From: Escherichia hormaechei_A
GTDB taxonomy: Bacteria > Pseudomonadota > Gammaproteobacteria > Enterobacterales > Enterobacteriaceae
Direction of reading: 5' to 3'
NCBI GenBank assembly: GCA_042434945.1
Contig: CP170191.1
Coordinates: 2,976,001-3,040,000 of the forward strand
Length of the DNA stretch: 64,000 nucleotides
Positions 13,658 to 22,149 of this stretch are shown here, one piece after another. A model generated the notes under the pieces. That model was not told the DNA's origin, did not search any database, and was given only the letters and a program-made list of their open reading frames with translations. Made by a program: the position numbers and the translations under genes. The stretch's first letter is position 1. Every line of letters starts with the position of its first letter.

Positions 13658-14395
13658 ATGACGCGCATGAAATATCTGGTGGCAGCCGCCACACTAAGCC
13701 TGTTTTTGGCGGGTTGCTCGGGGTCAAAGGAAGAAGTACCTGATAATCCGCCAAATGAAATTTACGCGACTGCACAACAAAAGCTGCAGGACGGTAACTG
13801 GAGACAGGCAATAACGCAACTGGAAGCGTTAGATAATCGCTATCCGTTTGGTCCGTATTCGCAGCAGGTGCAGCTGGATCTCATCTACGCCTACTATAAA
13901 AACGCCGATTTGCCGTTAGCACAGGCTGCCATCGATCGTTTTATTCGCCTTAACCCGACCCATCCGAATATCGATTATGTCATGTACATGCGTGGCCTGA
14001 CCAATATGGCGCTGGATGACAGTGCGCTGCAAGGGTTCTTTGGCGTCGATCGTAGCGATCGCGATCCTCAACATGCACGAGCTGCGTTTAGTGACTTTTC
14101 CAAACTGGTGCGCGGCTATCCGAACAGTCAGTACACCACCGATGCCACCAAACGTCTGGTATTCCTGAAAGATCGTCTGGCGAAATATGAATACTCCGTG
14201 GCCGAGTACTATACAGAACGTGGCGCATGGGTTGCCGTCGTTAACCGCGTAGAAGGCATGTTGCGCGACTACCCGGATACCCAGGCTACGCGTGATGCGC
14301 TGCCGCTGATGGAAAATGCATACCGTCAGATGCAGATGAATGCGCAAGCTGAAAAAGTAGCGAAAATCATCGCCGCAAACAGCAGCAATACATAA
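13658..14395 (+). CDS. bamD: Outer membrane assembly lipoprotein BamD
   Basis: A 245-residue essential subunit of the BAM complex, which inserts beta-barrel proteins into the outer membrane. The signal peptide ends at lipobox LAGC, so Cys20 is lipidated. The mature part is a series of TPR repeats ([40 protein letters not shown]). Start at ATG 13658 preceded by TTGAGGAAAG; a second in-frame ATG follows at codon 4. Confidence 0.97.
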
Positions 14396-14412
14396 CAGAA
14401 ACCTGAAACACA

Positions 14413-14442
14413 AAACGGCAGCCCTTGAGCTGCCGTTTTTTT
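14413..14442 (+). terminator. Terminator after bamD
   Basis: AACGGCAG-CCCTTGAG-CTGCCGTT hairpin followed by seven T, 18 bases after bamD. Confidence 0.85.
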
Positions 14443-14611
14443 ATTCTGTCCGTTGTGAAACTGAAGCGATTTAGTCGCTATCGATCTCATCAAATATGGC
14501 TCGCTTTGAGATATTCCTCAAGTAAAAAAACATCTCTTCCTGCGATTTCTCACAAAAAAGATTCGTTGACAAAAAGTGACAAAATTATGAGATTTTCATC
14601 ACACATTTTGA

Positions 14612-15007
<396 letters not shown>

Positions 15008-15030
15008 TCCTTTATATTGAGTGTATCGCC

Positions 15031-15054
15031 AACGCGCCTTCGGGCGCGTTTTTT
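15031..15054 (+). terminator. Terminator after raiA
   Basis: AACGCGCC-TTCG-GGCGCGTT with an extra-stable TTCG loop and six T, directly abutting the pheL-pheA -35 element. Confidence 0.88.
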
Positions 15055-15055
15055 G

Positions 15056-15085
15056 TTGACAGCGTGAAAACAGTACGGGTACTGT
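15056..15085 (+). promoter_or_regulatory. pheLA promoter
   Basis: -35 TTGACA (15056-15061), 18-bp spacer, -10 TACTGT (15080-15085), placed 25 bases before the pheL start codon. Confidence 0.75.
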
Positions 15086-15110
15086 ACTAAAGTCACTTAA
15101 GGAAACAAAC

Positions 15111-15158
15111 ATGAAACACATACCGTTTTTCTTCGCATTCTTTTTTACCTTCCCCTGA
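15111..15158 (+). CDS. pheL: pheA leader peptide
   Basis: A 15-residue peptide, [15 protein letters not shown], with seven Phe codons. Ribosome stalling at these codons when charged tRNA-Phe is scarce prevents formation of the downstream attenuator hairpin and lets transcription enter pheA. GGAAAC precedes the ATG. Identical to the E. coli leader. Confidence 0.97.
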
Positions 15159-15204
15159 ATGGGAGGCGTTTCGTCGTGTGAAACAGAATGCGAAGACGAA
15201 CAAT

Positions 15205-15235
15205 AAGGCCTCCCAAATCGGGGGGCCTTTTTTAT
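15205..15235 (+). terminator. pheA transcription attenuator
   Basis: AAGGCCTCCC-AAAT-CGGGGGGCCTT followed by six T between pheL and pheA: the terminator arm of the Phe attenuator. Confidence 0.92.
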
Positions 15236-15256
15236 TGATAACAAAAAGGCAACACT

Positions 15257-16396
15257 ATGACATCGGAAAACCCGTTACTGGCGCTGCGAGAGAAAATCAG
15301 CGCGCTGGATGAAAAATTATTAGCGTTACTGGCAGAACGGCGCGAACTGGCCGTCGAGGTGGGAAAAGCCAAACTGCTCTCGCATCGCCCGGTACGTGAT
15401 ATTGATCGTGAACGCGATTTGCTGGAAAGATTAATTACGCTCGGTAAAGCGCACCATCTGGACGCCCATTACATTACTCGCCTGTTCCAGCTCATCATTG
15501 AAGATTCCGTATTAACTCAGCAGGCTTTGCTCCAACAACATCTCAATAAAATTAATCCGCACTCAGCACGCATCGCTTTTCTCGGCCCCAAAGGTTCTTA
15601 TTCCCATCTTGCGGCGCGCCAGTATGCTGCCGGTCACTTTGAGCAATTCATTGAAAGTGGCTGCGCCAAATTTGCCGATATTTTTAATCAGGTGGAAACC
15701 GGCCAGGCCGACTATGCCGTCGTACCGATTGAAAATACCAGCTCCGGTGCCATAAACGACGTTTACGATCTGCTGCAACATACCAGCTTGTCGATTGTTG
15801 GCGAGATGACGTTAACTATCGACCATTGTTTGTTGGTCTCCGGCACTACTGATTTATCCACCATCAATACGGTCTACAGCCATCCGCAGCCATTCCAGCA
15901 ATGCAGCAAATTCCTTAATCGTTATCCGCACTGGAAGATTGAATATACCGAAAGTACGTCTGCGGCAATGGAAAAGGTTGCACAGGCAAAATCACCGCAT
16001 GTTGCTGCGTTGGGAAGCGAAGCTGGCGGCACTTTGTACGGTTTGCAGGTACTGGAGCGTATTGAAGCAAATCAGCGACAAAACTTCACCCGATTTGTGG
16101 TGTTGGCGCGTAAAGCCATTAACGTGTCTGATCAGGTTCCGGCGAAAACCACGTTGTTAATGGCGACCGGGCAACAAGCCGGTGCGCTGGTTGAAGCGTT
16201 GCTGGTACTGCGCAACCACAATCTGATTATGACCCGTCTGGAATCACGCCCGATTCACGGTAATCCATGGGAAGAGATGTTCTATCTGGATATTCAGGCC
16301 AATCTTGAATCAGCGGAAATGCAAAAAGCATTGAAAGAGTTAGGGGAAATCACCCGTTCAATGAAGGTATTGGGCTGTTACCCAAGTGAGACGTAG
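15257..16396 (+). CDS. pheA: Bifunctional chorismate mutase / prephenate dehydratase (P-protein), altered C-terminus
   Basis: Converts chorismate to prephenate and then phenylpyruvate in Phe synthesis. It has an N-terminal AroQ chorismate mutase (about 1-95), a prephenate dehydratase domain (about 105-285, IAFLGPKGSYSHLAA, PIENTSSGAI) and a C-terminal ACT domain with GALV and ESRP Phe-binding motifs (TRLESRP). It ends ...LGCYPSET at 379 residues. The K-12 protein as I recall it is 386 residues ending YPSENVVPVDPT. The bases after the stop (GTGCCTGTTGATCCAAC) still match that lost tail, so a one-base deletion (GAAAACG to GAGACG) has caused a frameshift and premature stop. Catalysis and ACT domain should be intact. 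Confidence 0.95.
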   Translation: MTSENPLLALREKISALDEKLLALLAERRELAVEVGKAKLLSHRPVRDIDRERDLLERLITLGKAHHLDAHYITRLFQLIIEDSVLTQQALLQQHLNKINPHSARIAFLGPKGSYSHLAARQYAAGHFEQFIESGCAKFADIFNQVETGQADYAVVPIENTSSGAINDVYDLLQHTSLSIVGEMTLTIDHCLLVSGTTDLSTINTVYSHPQPFQQCSKFLNRYPHWKIEYTESTSAAMEKVAQAKSPHVAALGSEAGGTLYGLQVLERIEANQRQNFTRFVVLARKAINVSDQVPAKTTLLMATGQQAGALVEALLVLRNHNLIMTRLESRPIHGNPWEEMFYLDIQANLESAEMQKALKELGEITRSMKVLGCYPSET

Positions 16397-16412
16397 TGCC
16401 TGTTGATCCAAC

Positions 16413-16912
16413 GGCAGCCGATACTCTTCCAGCTGTTCGCCTTGCGGTGAAAACCGTGCGATACGCCAGCCGTCAAACAGTGCGCTCCAGTAGCAGCCTT
16501 CCTCGTCCATTGCCGCTCCGTCGGGCATACCTTCTCCCTCGCTAAACCGGCGAAACTCTTCGCGCTTACCGGGTTCCCCCTGCTCATCAAGCGGCGTACG
16601 GTAGATCACACCGTTCGGCGTATCAGAAGTAAACATCCATCGTTTGTCAGGACTAAACGCTAAACCGTTATGCCCGTGAATATCGCACTGGATCACTTTC
16701 GGCGTCAGGTCGTTGTCGATACGCATCAGCATGGCGCCGTTATAATCTCCCGGCCCCCAGAAGGTGCCCGCATAAAACCGTCCCTGATGATCGGTACCGC
16801 CATCGTTAAAGCGTGTAAGCTGCGGGTTGGATGGGTTATCGCAAACTTTACGCTGTAGCAGGCCGTGCTTATCGGTCAGCCAGATGGCGTTTCGCATCGC
16901 GACGATAAATCC
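16413..16912 (-). pseudogene. Gluconolactonase/SMP-30-type gene fragment
   Basis: A minus-strand frame carries the central part of an SMP-30/gluconolactonase beta-propeller: RFNDGGTDHQGRFYAGTF, HNGLAFSPDKRWMFTSDT and PDGAAMDEEGCYWSALFDG, the Asn/Asp of HNG and PDG being the usual metal ligands. The first about 90 residues and the last blade (the FGG...LYVTS part) are missing. The upstream part of the open frame (MIHIIRHLFIGFIV) is antisense of the tyrA terminator. Both edges join bases that are contiguous in K-12 as I remember it (end of pheA, tyrA terminator), so this is a decayed remnant, not a functional gene. Confidence 0.75.
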
Positions 16913-16921
16913 GATGAAAAG

Positions 16922-16949
16922 GTGCCGGATGATGTGAATCATCCGGCAC
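16922..16949 (-). terminator. aroF-tyrA operon terminator
   Basis: GTGCCGGATGAT-TCAC-ATCATCCGGCAC, a 12-bp perfect stem, followed on the minus strand by CTTTTC. It lies just after the tyrA stop. Confidence 0.8.
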
Positions 16950-16956
16950 TGGATTA

Positions 16957-18078
16957 TTACTGGCGATTGTCATTCGCCTGACGCAATAACACGCGGCTTT
17001 CACTCTGAAAACGCTGTGCGTAATCGCCGAACCAGTGCTCCACCTTGCGGAAACTGTCAATAAACGCCTGCTTATCGCCCTGCTCCAGCAACTCAATCGC
17101 CTCGCCGAAACGCTTATAGTAACGTTTGATTAACGCCAGATTACGCTCTGACGACATAATGATGTCGGCATAAAGCTGCGGATCCTGAGCAAACAGTCGC
17201 CCGACCATCGCCAGCTCAAGGCGGTAAATCGGCGAAGAGAGCGCCAGAAGTTGCTCAAGCTGAACATTTTCTTCTGCCAGGTGCAGCCCGTAAGCAAAAG
17301 TAGCAAAGTGGCGCAGTGCCTGAATAAACGCCATATTCTGATCGTGCTCGACGGCGCTAATACGATGCAGCCGAGCGCCCCAGACCTGAATTTGCTCCAG
17401 AAACCATTGGTATGCTTCCGGTTTACGTCCATCACACCAGACCACAACTTGCTTTGCCAGGCTACCGCTGTCCGGACCGAACATCGGGTGTAGCCCCAGC
17501 ACCGGACCATCATGCGCCGCCAGCATGGCCTGTAATGGCCCATTTTTCACTGATGCCAGATCGACCAGAATACAATCTTTCGGTAAAGGCGGTAATTTGC
17601 CAATAACTTGCTCAGTAACGTGGATTGGCACACTAACAATCACCATTCCGGCATCGGCAACAATATCAGCCGCTCGATCCCAGTCATGTTGCTCCAGAAT
17701 CCGCACCTGATAACCCGAGAGGGTCAGCATCTTCTCGAACAGGCGTCCCATCTGACCGCCACCGCCGACGATAACCACCGGACGCAGTGACGGACAAAGT
17801 GTTTTAAATCCTTTGTCGTTTTCACTGGAGTAAGATTCACGCATCACCCGACGCAAAACATCCTCAATCAGATCTGGCGGTACACCCAGAGCTTCCGCCT
17901 CTGCACGACGCGAGGCCAACATAGATGCCTCGCGCTCCGGAACATAAATAGGCAGTCCAAAGCGGCTTTTCACCCCGCCCACTTCAGCAACCAGTTCCAG
18001 ACGCTTCGCTAATAAATTCAGCAGCGCTTTATCGACTTCATCAATTTGATCGCGTAATGCGGTCAATTCAGCAACCAT
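16957..18078 (-). CDS. tyrA: Bifunctional chorismate mutase / prephenate dehydrogenase (T-protein)
   Basis: A 373-residue enzyme turning chorismate into prephenate and 4-hydroxyphenylpyruvate with NAD+. An N-terminal AroQ chorismate mutase (about 1-90, LRDQIDEVDKALLNLLAKR) is followed by an NAD-binding dehydrogenase with the dinucleotide loop VVIVGGGGQMGRLFEKML near residue 105. It is feedback-inhibited by tyrosine. It is second in the aroF-tyrA operon, 10 bases after aroF, with an AAGAGG ribosome binding site. Confidence 0.97.
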   Translation of the reverse strand: MVAELTALRDQIDEVDKALLNLLAKRLELVAEVGGVKSRFGLPIYVPEREASMLASRRAEAEALGVPPDLIEDVLRRVMRESYSSENDKGFKTLCPSLRPVVIVGGGGQMGRLFEKMLTLSGYQVRILEQHDWDRAADIVADAGMVIVSVPIHVTEQVIGKLPPLPKDCILVDLASVKNGPLQAMLAAHDGPVLGLHPMFGPDSGSLAKQVVVWCDGRKPEAYQWFLEQIQVWGARLHRISAVEHDQNMAFIQALRHFATFAYGLHLAEENVQLEQLLALSSPIYRLELAMVGRLFAQDPQLYADIIMSSERNLALIKRYYKRFGEAIELLEQGDKQAFIDSFRKVEHWFGDYAQRFQSESRVLLRQANDNRQ

Positions 18079-18088
18079 AATAAACCTC

Positions 18089-19159
18089 TTAAGCCACGCG
18101 AGCCGTCAGCTGCCCGTTCAGATCCTGATGAATTTCACGCAGCAAGGCATCGGTCATTTCCCAGCTAATGCAGGCATCGGTTACGGATACACCGTATTTC
18201 ATTTCACTGCGCGGTTGCTCGGAAGACTGATTGCCCTCGTGGATATTACTTTCGATCATCAGACCAATAATTGAGCGATTGCCATCTTTGATTTGAGCAA
18301 CCACGGATTCTGCCACCGCAGGCTGACGGCGATAATCTTTATTGGAATTACCGTGGCTGCAATCTACCATCAGAGACGGGCGCAGTCCCGCCTGTTCCAT
18401 CTCTTTTTCACATTGCGCAACATCCGCAGGGCTATAGTTCGGCGCTTTACCACCGCGCAGGATCACATGGCCGTCCGGATTCCCCTGAGTTTGTAGCAAC
18501 GCAACCTGCCCTGCCTGGTTAATGCCAACAAAACGGTGCGGCTGGGCGGCGGCGCGCATAGCGTTAATTGCTGTTGCCAGACTGCCGTCGGTGCCGTTTT
18601 TAAAACCAACCGGCATGGAAAGCCCGGAGGCCATTTCACGGTGAGTTTGCGATTCCGTTGTACGAGCACCAATTGCTGACCAGCTAAACAGATCGCCCAG
18701 GTATTGCGGGCTATTCGGATCTAACGCTTCCGTCGCCAGTGGCAGTCCCATATTCACCAGCTCAAGCAGCAATTTACGCGCGATCTGCAGCCCGGCTTCT
18801 ACATCAAAAGAGCCATCCATATGGGGATCGTTAATTAACCCTTTCCAGCCGACAGTGGTACGGGGTTTTTCAAAATAGACGCGCATTACCAGATAGAGGC
18901 TATCGCTGACCTCTGCGGCAAGGGCTTTAAATCGACGAGCATATTCCAGAGCAGTTTCCGGATCATGAATGGAACAAGGACCACATACTACCAGCAGACG
19001 AGGATCGCGCCCGGCGATAATATCTGAAATGCTTTTACGCGAGTCAGCAATCTGGGCTTCTTGTTGCAGGCTCAATGGAAAAGCGGCCTTCAGTTGTTCC
19101 GGAGTCATTAAAACCTGTTCGTCGGTAATATGTACGTTATTCAGCGCGTCTTTTTGCAT
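18089..19159 (-). CDS. aroF: Tyrosine-sensitive 3-deoxy-7-phosphoheptulonate synthase
   Basis: A 356-residue class I DAHP synthase condensing phosphoenolpyruvate and erythrose 4-phosphate, the first step of the shikimate pathway. It shows the VCGPCSIHDPETALEYA motif and metal ligands in DCSHGNSNKD and VTDACISWE. I start at ATG 19157-19159 (MQKDALNNVHI), the E. coli start; the open frame runs 23 codons further upstream through the regulatory region. The protein looks identical to K-12 AroF. Expression is expected to be repressed by TyrR plus tyrosine through the boxes upstream. Confidence 0.97.
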   Translation of the reverse strand: MQKDALNNVHITDEQVLMTPEQLKAAFPLSLQQEAQIADSRKSISDIIAGRDPRLLVVCGPCSIHDPETALEYARRFKALAAEVSDSLYLVMRVYFEKPRTTVGWKGLINDPHMDGSFDVEAGLQIARKLLLELVNMGLPLATEALDPNSPQYLGDLFSWSAIGARTTESQTHREMASGLSMPVGFKNGTDGSLATAINAMRAAAQPHRFVGINQAGQVALLQTQGNPDGHVILRGGKAPNYSPADVAQCEKEMEQAGLRPSLMVDCSHGNSNKDYRRQPAVAESVVAQIKDGNRSIIGLMIESNIHEGNQSSEQPRSEMKYGVSVTDACISWEMTDALLREIHQDLNGQLTARVA

Positions 19160-19253
19160 GATGGCGATCCTGTTTATGCTCGTTTGCGATAGTTGATCCT
19201 CAGCGAGGATGACGTAACGATAACACATAAAGTAAAGTTTTCAATCCATAATT

Positions 19254-19271
19254 CGTACACATTACTTTACA
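19254..19271 (-). promoter_or_regulatory. TyrR box (aroF upstream, proximal of two)
   Basis: Minus strand TGTAAA-GTAATG-TGTACG compared with the TGTAAA-N6-TTTACA consensus: the left half is perfect and the right half matches at 4 of 6 positions. It is 95 bases upstream of the aroF start. Confidence 0.65.
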
Positions 19272-19306
19272 CCAACCCTTTAATTGCAAAAGTCATGGCC
19301 TAAAAT

Positions 19307-19324
19307 CGTAAAGTTAAAATTACA
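19307..19324 (+). promoter_or_regulatory. TyrR box (aroF upstream, distal of two)
   Basis: CGTAAA-GTTAAA-ATTACA, 5 of 6 matches in each half of the TyrR consensus. Centre-to-centre distance to the other box is 53 bases. It lies between the divergent aroF and yfiL genes. Confidence 0.65.
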
Positions 19325-19371
19325 CACGCACGCCTGTAAGCCAGGCTATGCTCACAAAAAGGAGAATAGCC

Positions 19372-19746
19372 ATGCGTTCAATTGCTTTTATGTTGTTGTC
19401 GCTTATTTTGTCGGGTTGCCAGATCAATCCTTATACTTTTCAGCCTGACTGGACCAGCCCGGACTGGTTCACGGCCGGTAAAGAAGACGCTATGAATGGT
19501 GTTCCGGTTAAAGATAACCAGGCTCTGGCCGATAGTTTTAATGACCCTCAGGTTGATCGAGCGGAATATCTTCGTGGCTACGCTGACGGACAGAAAAAAA
19601 TATGCAAAGAGGGCTTTATTCACGCCTGGGGATTAGCGGGCAAATCATTTCCTGCCAGCTGCGATGCAACTGAAAATGCAGTAAAACTGCATGAATCCTG
19701 GCAACAAGGATTGGATGAAAGTATGCGTTCCAGCAGGCTTAATTGA
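19372..19746 (+). CDS. yfiL: YfiL family lipoprotein
   Basis: A 124-residue protein of unknown function with a lipoprotein signal, MRSIAFMLLSLILSGC (lipid Cys16). I start at ATG 19372 because AAGGAG lies 11 bases upstream at 19359; an earlier in-frame ATG at 19348 would place 8 charged residues before the signal peptide. The mature part is hydrophilic with four Cys residues counting the lipid one. It is first in the yfiL-yfiR-dgcN-yfiB cluster. Confidence 0.88.
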   Translation: MRSIAFMLLSLILSGCQINPYTFQPDWTSPDWFTAGKEDAMNGVPVKDNQALADSFNDPQVDRAEYLRGYADGQKKICKEGFIHAWGLAGKSFPASCDATENAVKLHESWQQGLDESMRSSRLN

Positions 19747-19899
19747 GCCTGCCTTAATTCCTCTGAATATAGCTCACTGTAAGATTTAGCTTAGGTCAAA
19801 ACAGGGATATTTCTGACATAATGACGGCTTTGATAAACAATGGTATTCTGCCGACAATTCTTAAGGACATCTATTTCCGGGGCGGTTTGGCGGATTCTG

Positions 19900-20436
19900 A
19901 TGAGAAATGCAATCTTGATCGCTTTGCTCCGACTCCCCCTGGTGCTAATACTGTTCATTTTAGTAGCCCCTGCAACGGCAGGCTCGTTCACGGAAACGGA
20001 TAAATCAGTACGTTCGATTGTTTCTGGCATTGTGAGCTACACCCGATGGCCAGCACTGTCCGGCCAGCCTAAGCTCTGTATTTATGCCTCTTCCCATTAC
20101 AGACAGGCGCTCAGCAGTGAAGATGAACACAACCCGTTGCCCTATAGTCCTGTCATTGTGCATAGCGATCGGGAAGCACTCGCAGCAAGGTGTGATGCCC
20201 TCTATTTCGGGAGCGAGTCGCCGGCAAAACAACAGGAAATAATAAATCAATATCAGGGCCAGGCGTTGCTATTAATGTCAGAACAAAATCCTGAATGCGT
20301 TATTGGCAGCGCATTTTGTCTGATAATAGAGCACAACCTCGTCAGGTTTTCCGTAAATCTGGATGCGCTGGCGCGCAGTGGCGTAAGAGTCAATCCGGAT
20401 GTATTAATGCTCGCACGGAATAAGAAGCATGAATAA
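19900..20436 (+). CDS. yfiR: YfiR, periplasmic repressor of the diguanylate cyclase DgcN
   Basis: A 178-residue periplasmic protein that holds DgcN/YfiN inactive by binding its periplasmic domain. Reducing stress or cell-envelope damage relieves the inhibition. The start at ATG 19900 (MRNAILIALLRLPLVLILF) gives a typical Sec signal ending near ATAGS. Four cysteines (KLCIYAS, ARCDALYF, PECVIGSAFC) correspond to the conserved disulfide pairs of the family. The last 8 bases overlap dgcN, so the genes are co-translated. The N-terminal third looks much more divergent from K-12 than neighbouring genes do. Confidence 0.88.
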   Translation: MRNAILIALLRLPLVLILFILVAPATAGSFTETDKSVRSIVSGIVSYTRWPALSGQPKLCIYASSHYRQALSSEDEHNPLPYSPVIVHSDREALAARCDALYFGSESPAKQQEIINQYQGQALLLMSEQNPECVIGSAFCLIIEHNLVRFSVNLDALARSGVRVNPDVLMLARNKKHE

Positions 20437-21649
20437 GGAAGTCGCACCAACACCGCGTCCGACGTTTAAAAGAACGTTGCGACGAATCAGCATGATAAGC
20501 GTCATTATAACGATGACGTTTATATGGTTGCTGCTGTGTTTCGCTTCCGTGGTGACATTAAAGCAATACGCGCAAAAAAACCTCGAACTTACCGGCGCCA
20601 CCATGAGCCACAGCCTTGAAGCCTCTCTGGTGTTCAACGATGCCGTGGCGGCAAATGAAACGCTGGCGACCCTCGGCAAGCAGGGACAGTTTGCCGTGGC
20701 GGAAGTGCTTAACGCACATCATAAACGGTTTGCCTGGTGGTCATGGAACCCGGCGGATAATACCGACACGCTGGGCGCGCTGGTCAACCGGTGGTTGTTC
20801 CCTGTTCCTGTCGCACAGCCCATCATACATAATGGCAATGTGATTGGCGAAATTCGTCTGACCGCGCGAGACAGCCTGATTAGCCACTTTATCTGGCTCT
20901 CATTTGCGGTCCTCACCGGCTGCATTCTTTTTGCCTCTGCCGTCGCATTGACCATCACCCGCTCGCTACATCATGGCATGGTTGCTGAAATGCAAAACAT
21001 CACTGACGTTGTGCATGACGTTCGCACTAACCGCAACTTCTCTCGCCGGGTAACGGAAGGCCGCATTGAAGAGTTCCACCAGTTTGGTGAAGACTTCAAC
21101 AGCCTGCTGGATGAAATGGAAGAGTGGCAGCTCAAGCTACAGGCGAAAAACGCTCAACTGTTGCGTACCGCCATGCACGATCCGCTCACGGGGCTTGCAA
21201 ACCGCGCCGCGTTTCGCAACAACATTGCGGCATTAATGAACGACGCTTCAGCAAAAACCAATTCTGCCCTGCTCTTCCTGGACGGTGATAACTTTAAGGT
21301 TATCAATGACACCTGGGGTCATGCCGCGGGTGACTGCGTACTGATCGAAGCCGCCAAAAGGATGGTCGAGTTTGGCGAAAAACGTCATCAGTCTTACCGT
21401 CTTGGCGGCGATGAATTTGCCATGATCCTTTATGGCGTCCACACCGCACGTGAGGTCGAATTTATTTGCGCTGCGCTGTCGCAGCAATTTATCCGTCCGT
21501 TTGATCTGCATAACGGGCACACAGCATCAATGTCCCTCAGCATTGGCTTTGCTCTGGCGTGGGAAAATGCCTCCGTTGAAGCATTACTGGAGCAAGCCGA
21601 TCGCAATATGTATCTGGTCAAAAACCAGCGTTCGAAAACAATATCCTGA
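20429..21649 (+). CDS. dgcN: Membrane diguanylate cyclase DgcN (YfiN)
   Basis: A 406-residue inner-membrane enzyme making c-di-GMP from two GTP. Expected to control motility, biofilm and division. Order: TM1 (about 22-45), a periplasmic PAS-like domain, TM2 (about 155-175, HFIWLSFAVLTGCILFASAV), a HAMP segment (about 176-245) and a GGDEF domain with the active motif RLGGDEF near residue 325 and DPLTGLANRAAF at its start. No RxxD inhibitory site is visible 5 residues before GGDEF. It is regulated by YfiR (periplasm) and YfiB (outer membrane), both encoded beside it. Confidence 0.93.
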   Translation: MNKEVAPTPRPTFKRTLRRISMISVIITMTFIWLLLCFASVVTLKQYAQKNLELTGATMSHSLEASLVFNDAVAANETLATLGKQGQFAVAEVLNAHHKRFAWWSWNPADNTDTLGALVNRWLFPVPVAQPIIHNGNVIGEIRLTARDSLISHFIWLSFAVLTGCILFASAVALTITRSLHHGMVAEMQNITDVVHDVRTNRNFSRRVTEGRIEEFHQFGEDFNSLLDEMEEWQLKLQAKNAQLLRTAMHDPLTGLANRAAFRNNIAALMNDASAKTNSALLFLDGDNFKVINDTWGHAAGDCVLIEAAKRMVEFGEKRHQSYRLGGDEFAMILYGVHTAREVEFICAALSQQFIRPFDLHNGHTASMSLSIGFALAWENASVEALLEQADRNMYLVKNQRSKTIS

Positions 21650-21661
21650 AAGGAAGACGAT

Positions 21662-22147
21662 ATGTTAAAGCGATACTTTGCGCCGTTAATACTGGCATCA
21701 CTGGTAATGTCCGGATGCCAGTCATCCCCTCAAGGGAAATTCACGCCAGAGCAAATTGCGGCCATGAAATCCTACGGCTTTAACGAACTGAATGGCGACT
21801 GGTCTCTGGGCCTGTCGGATAAGATCCTGTTTGATAAAAATGACGCCAGGCTGCGCCCGGAAAGTGAAACGCAGATCCAGACTATGGCCTCACGCCTGGC
21901 GGCAACCGGTCTGAACCACGCCAGGATGGATGGCCATACGGATAACTATGGCGAAGAGAGCTACAACGAAGCGCTTTCGTTAAAACGTGCCAATGTTGTG
22001 GCGGATGCCTGGGCGAAGGGCGCGAATATCCCGCGCAGCAATCTCACTACGCGGGGCTTAGGCAAAAAATACCCTGTCAGCAGCAACCGCACTGCGCAGG
22101 GGCGCGCTGAAAACCGCCGGGTTGCGGTAGTCATCAGCACGCCTTAA
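21662..22147 (+). CDS. yfiB: YfiB, OmpA-like outer-membrane lipoprotein
   Basis: A 161-residue lipoprotein (lipobox MSGC, Cys19) with an OmpA/Pal peptidoglycan-binding domain (HTDNYGEESYNEALSLKRAN...RGLGKKYPVSSNRTAQGRAENRRVAVVI). It is thought to sequester YfiR and so release DgcN. It lies 12 bases after dgcN with an AAGGA ribosome binding site, the last gene of the YfiRNB operon. Confidence 0.93.
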   Translation: MLKRYFAPLILASLVMSGCQSSPQGKFTPEQIAAMKSYGFNELNGDWSLGLSDKILFDKNDARLRPESETQIQTMASRLAATGLNHARMDGHTDNYGEESYNEALSLKRANVVADAWAKGANIPRSNLTTRGLGKKYPVSSNRTAQGRAENRRVAVVISTP

Positions 22148-22149
22148 GG

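Noticed and set aside
13916..14413. A 165-codon minus-strand frame over bamD
   Set aside because: Antisense shadow of bamD with no ribosome binding site or family features.
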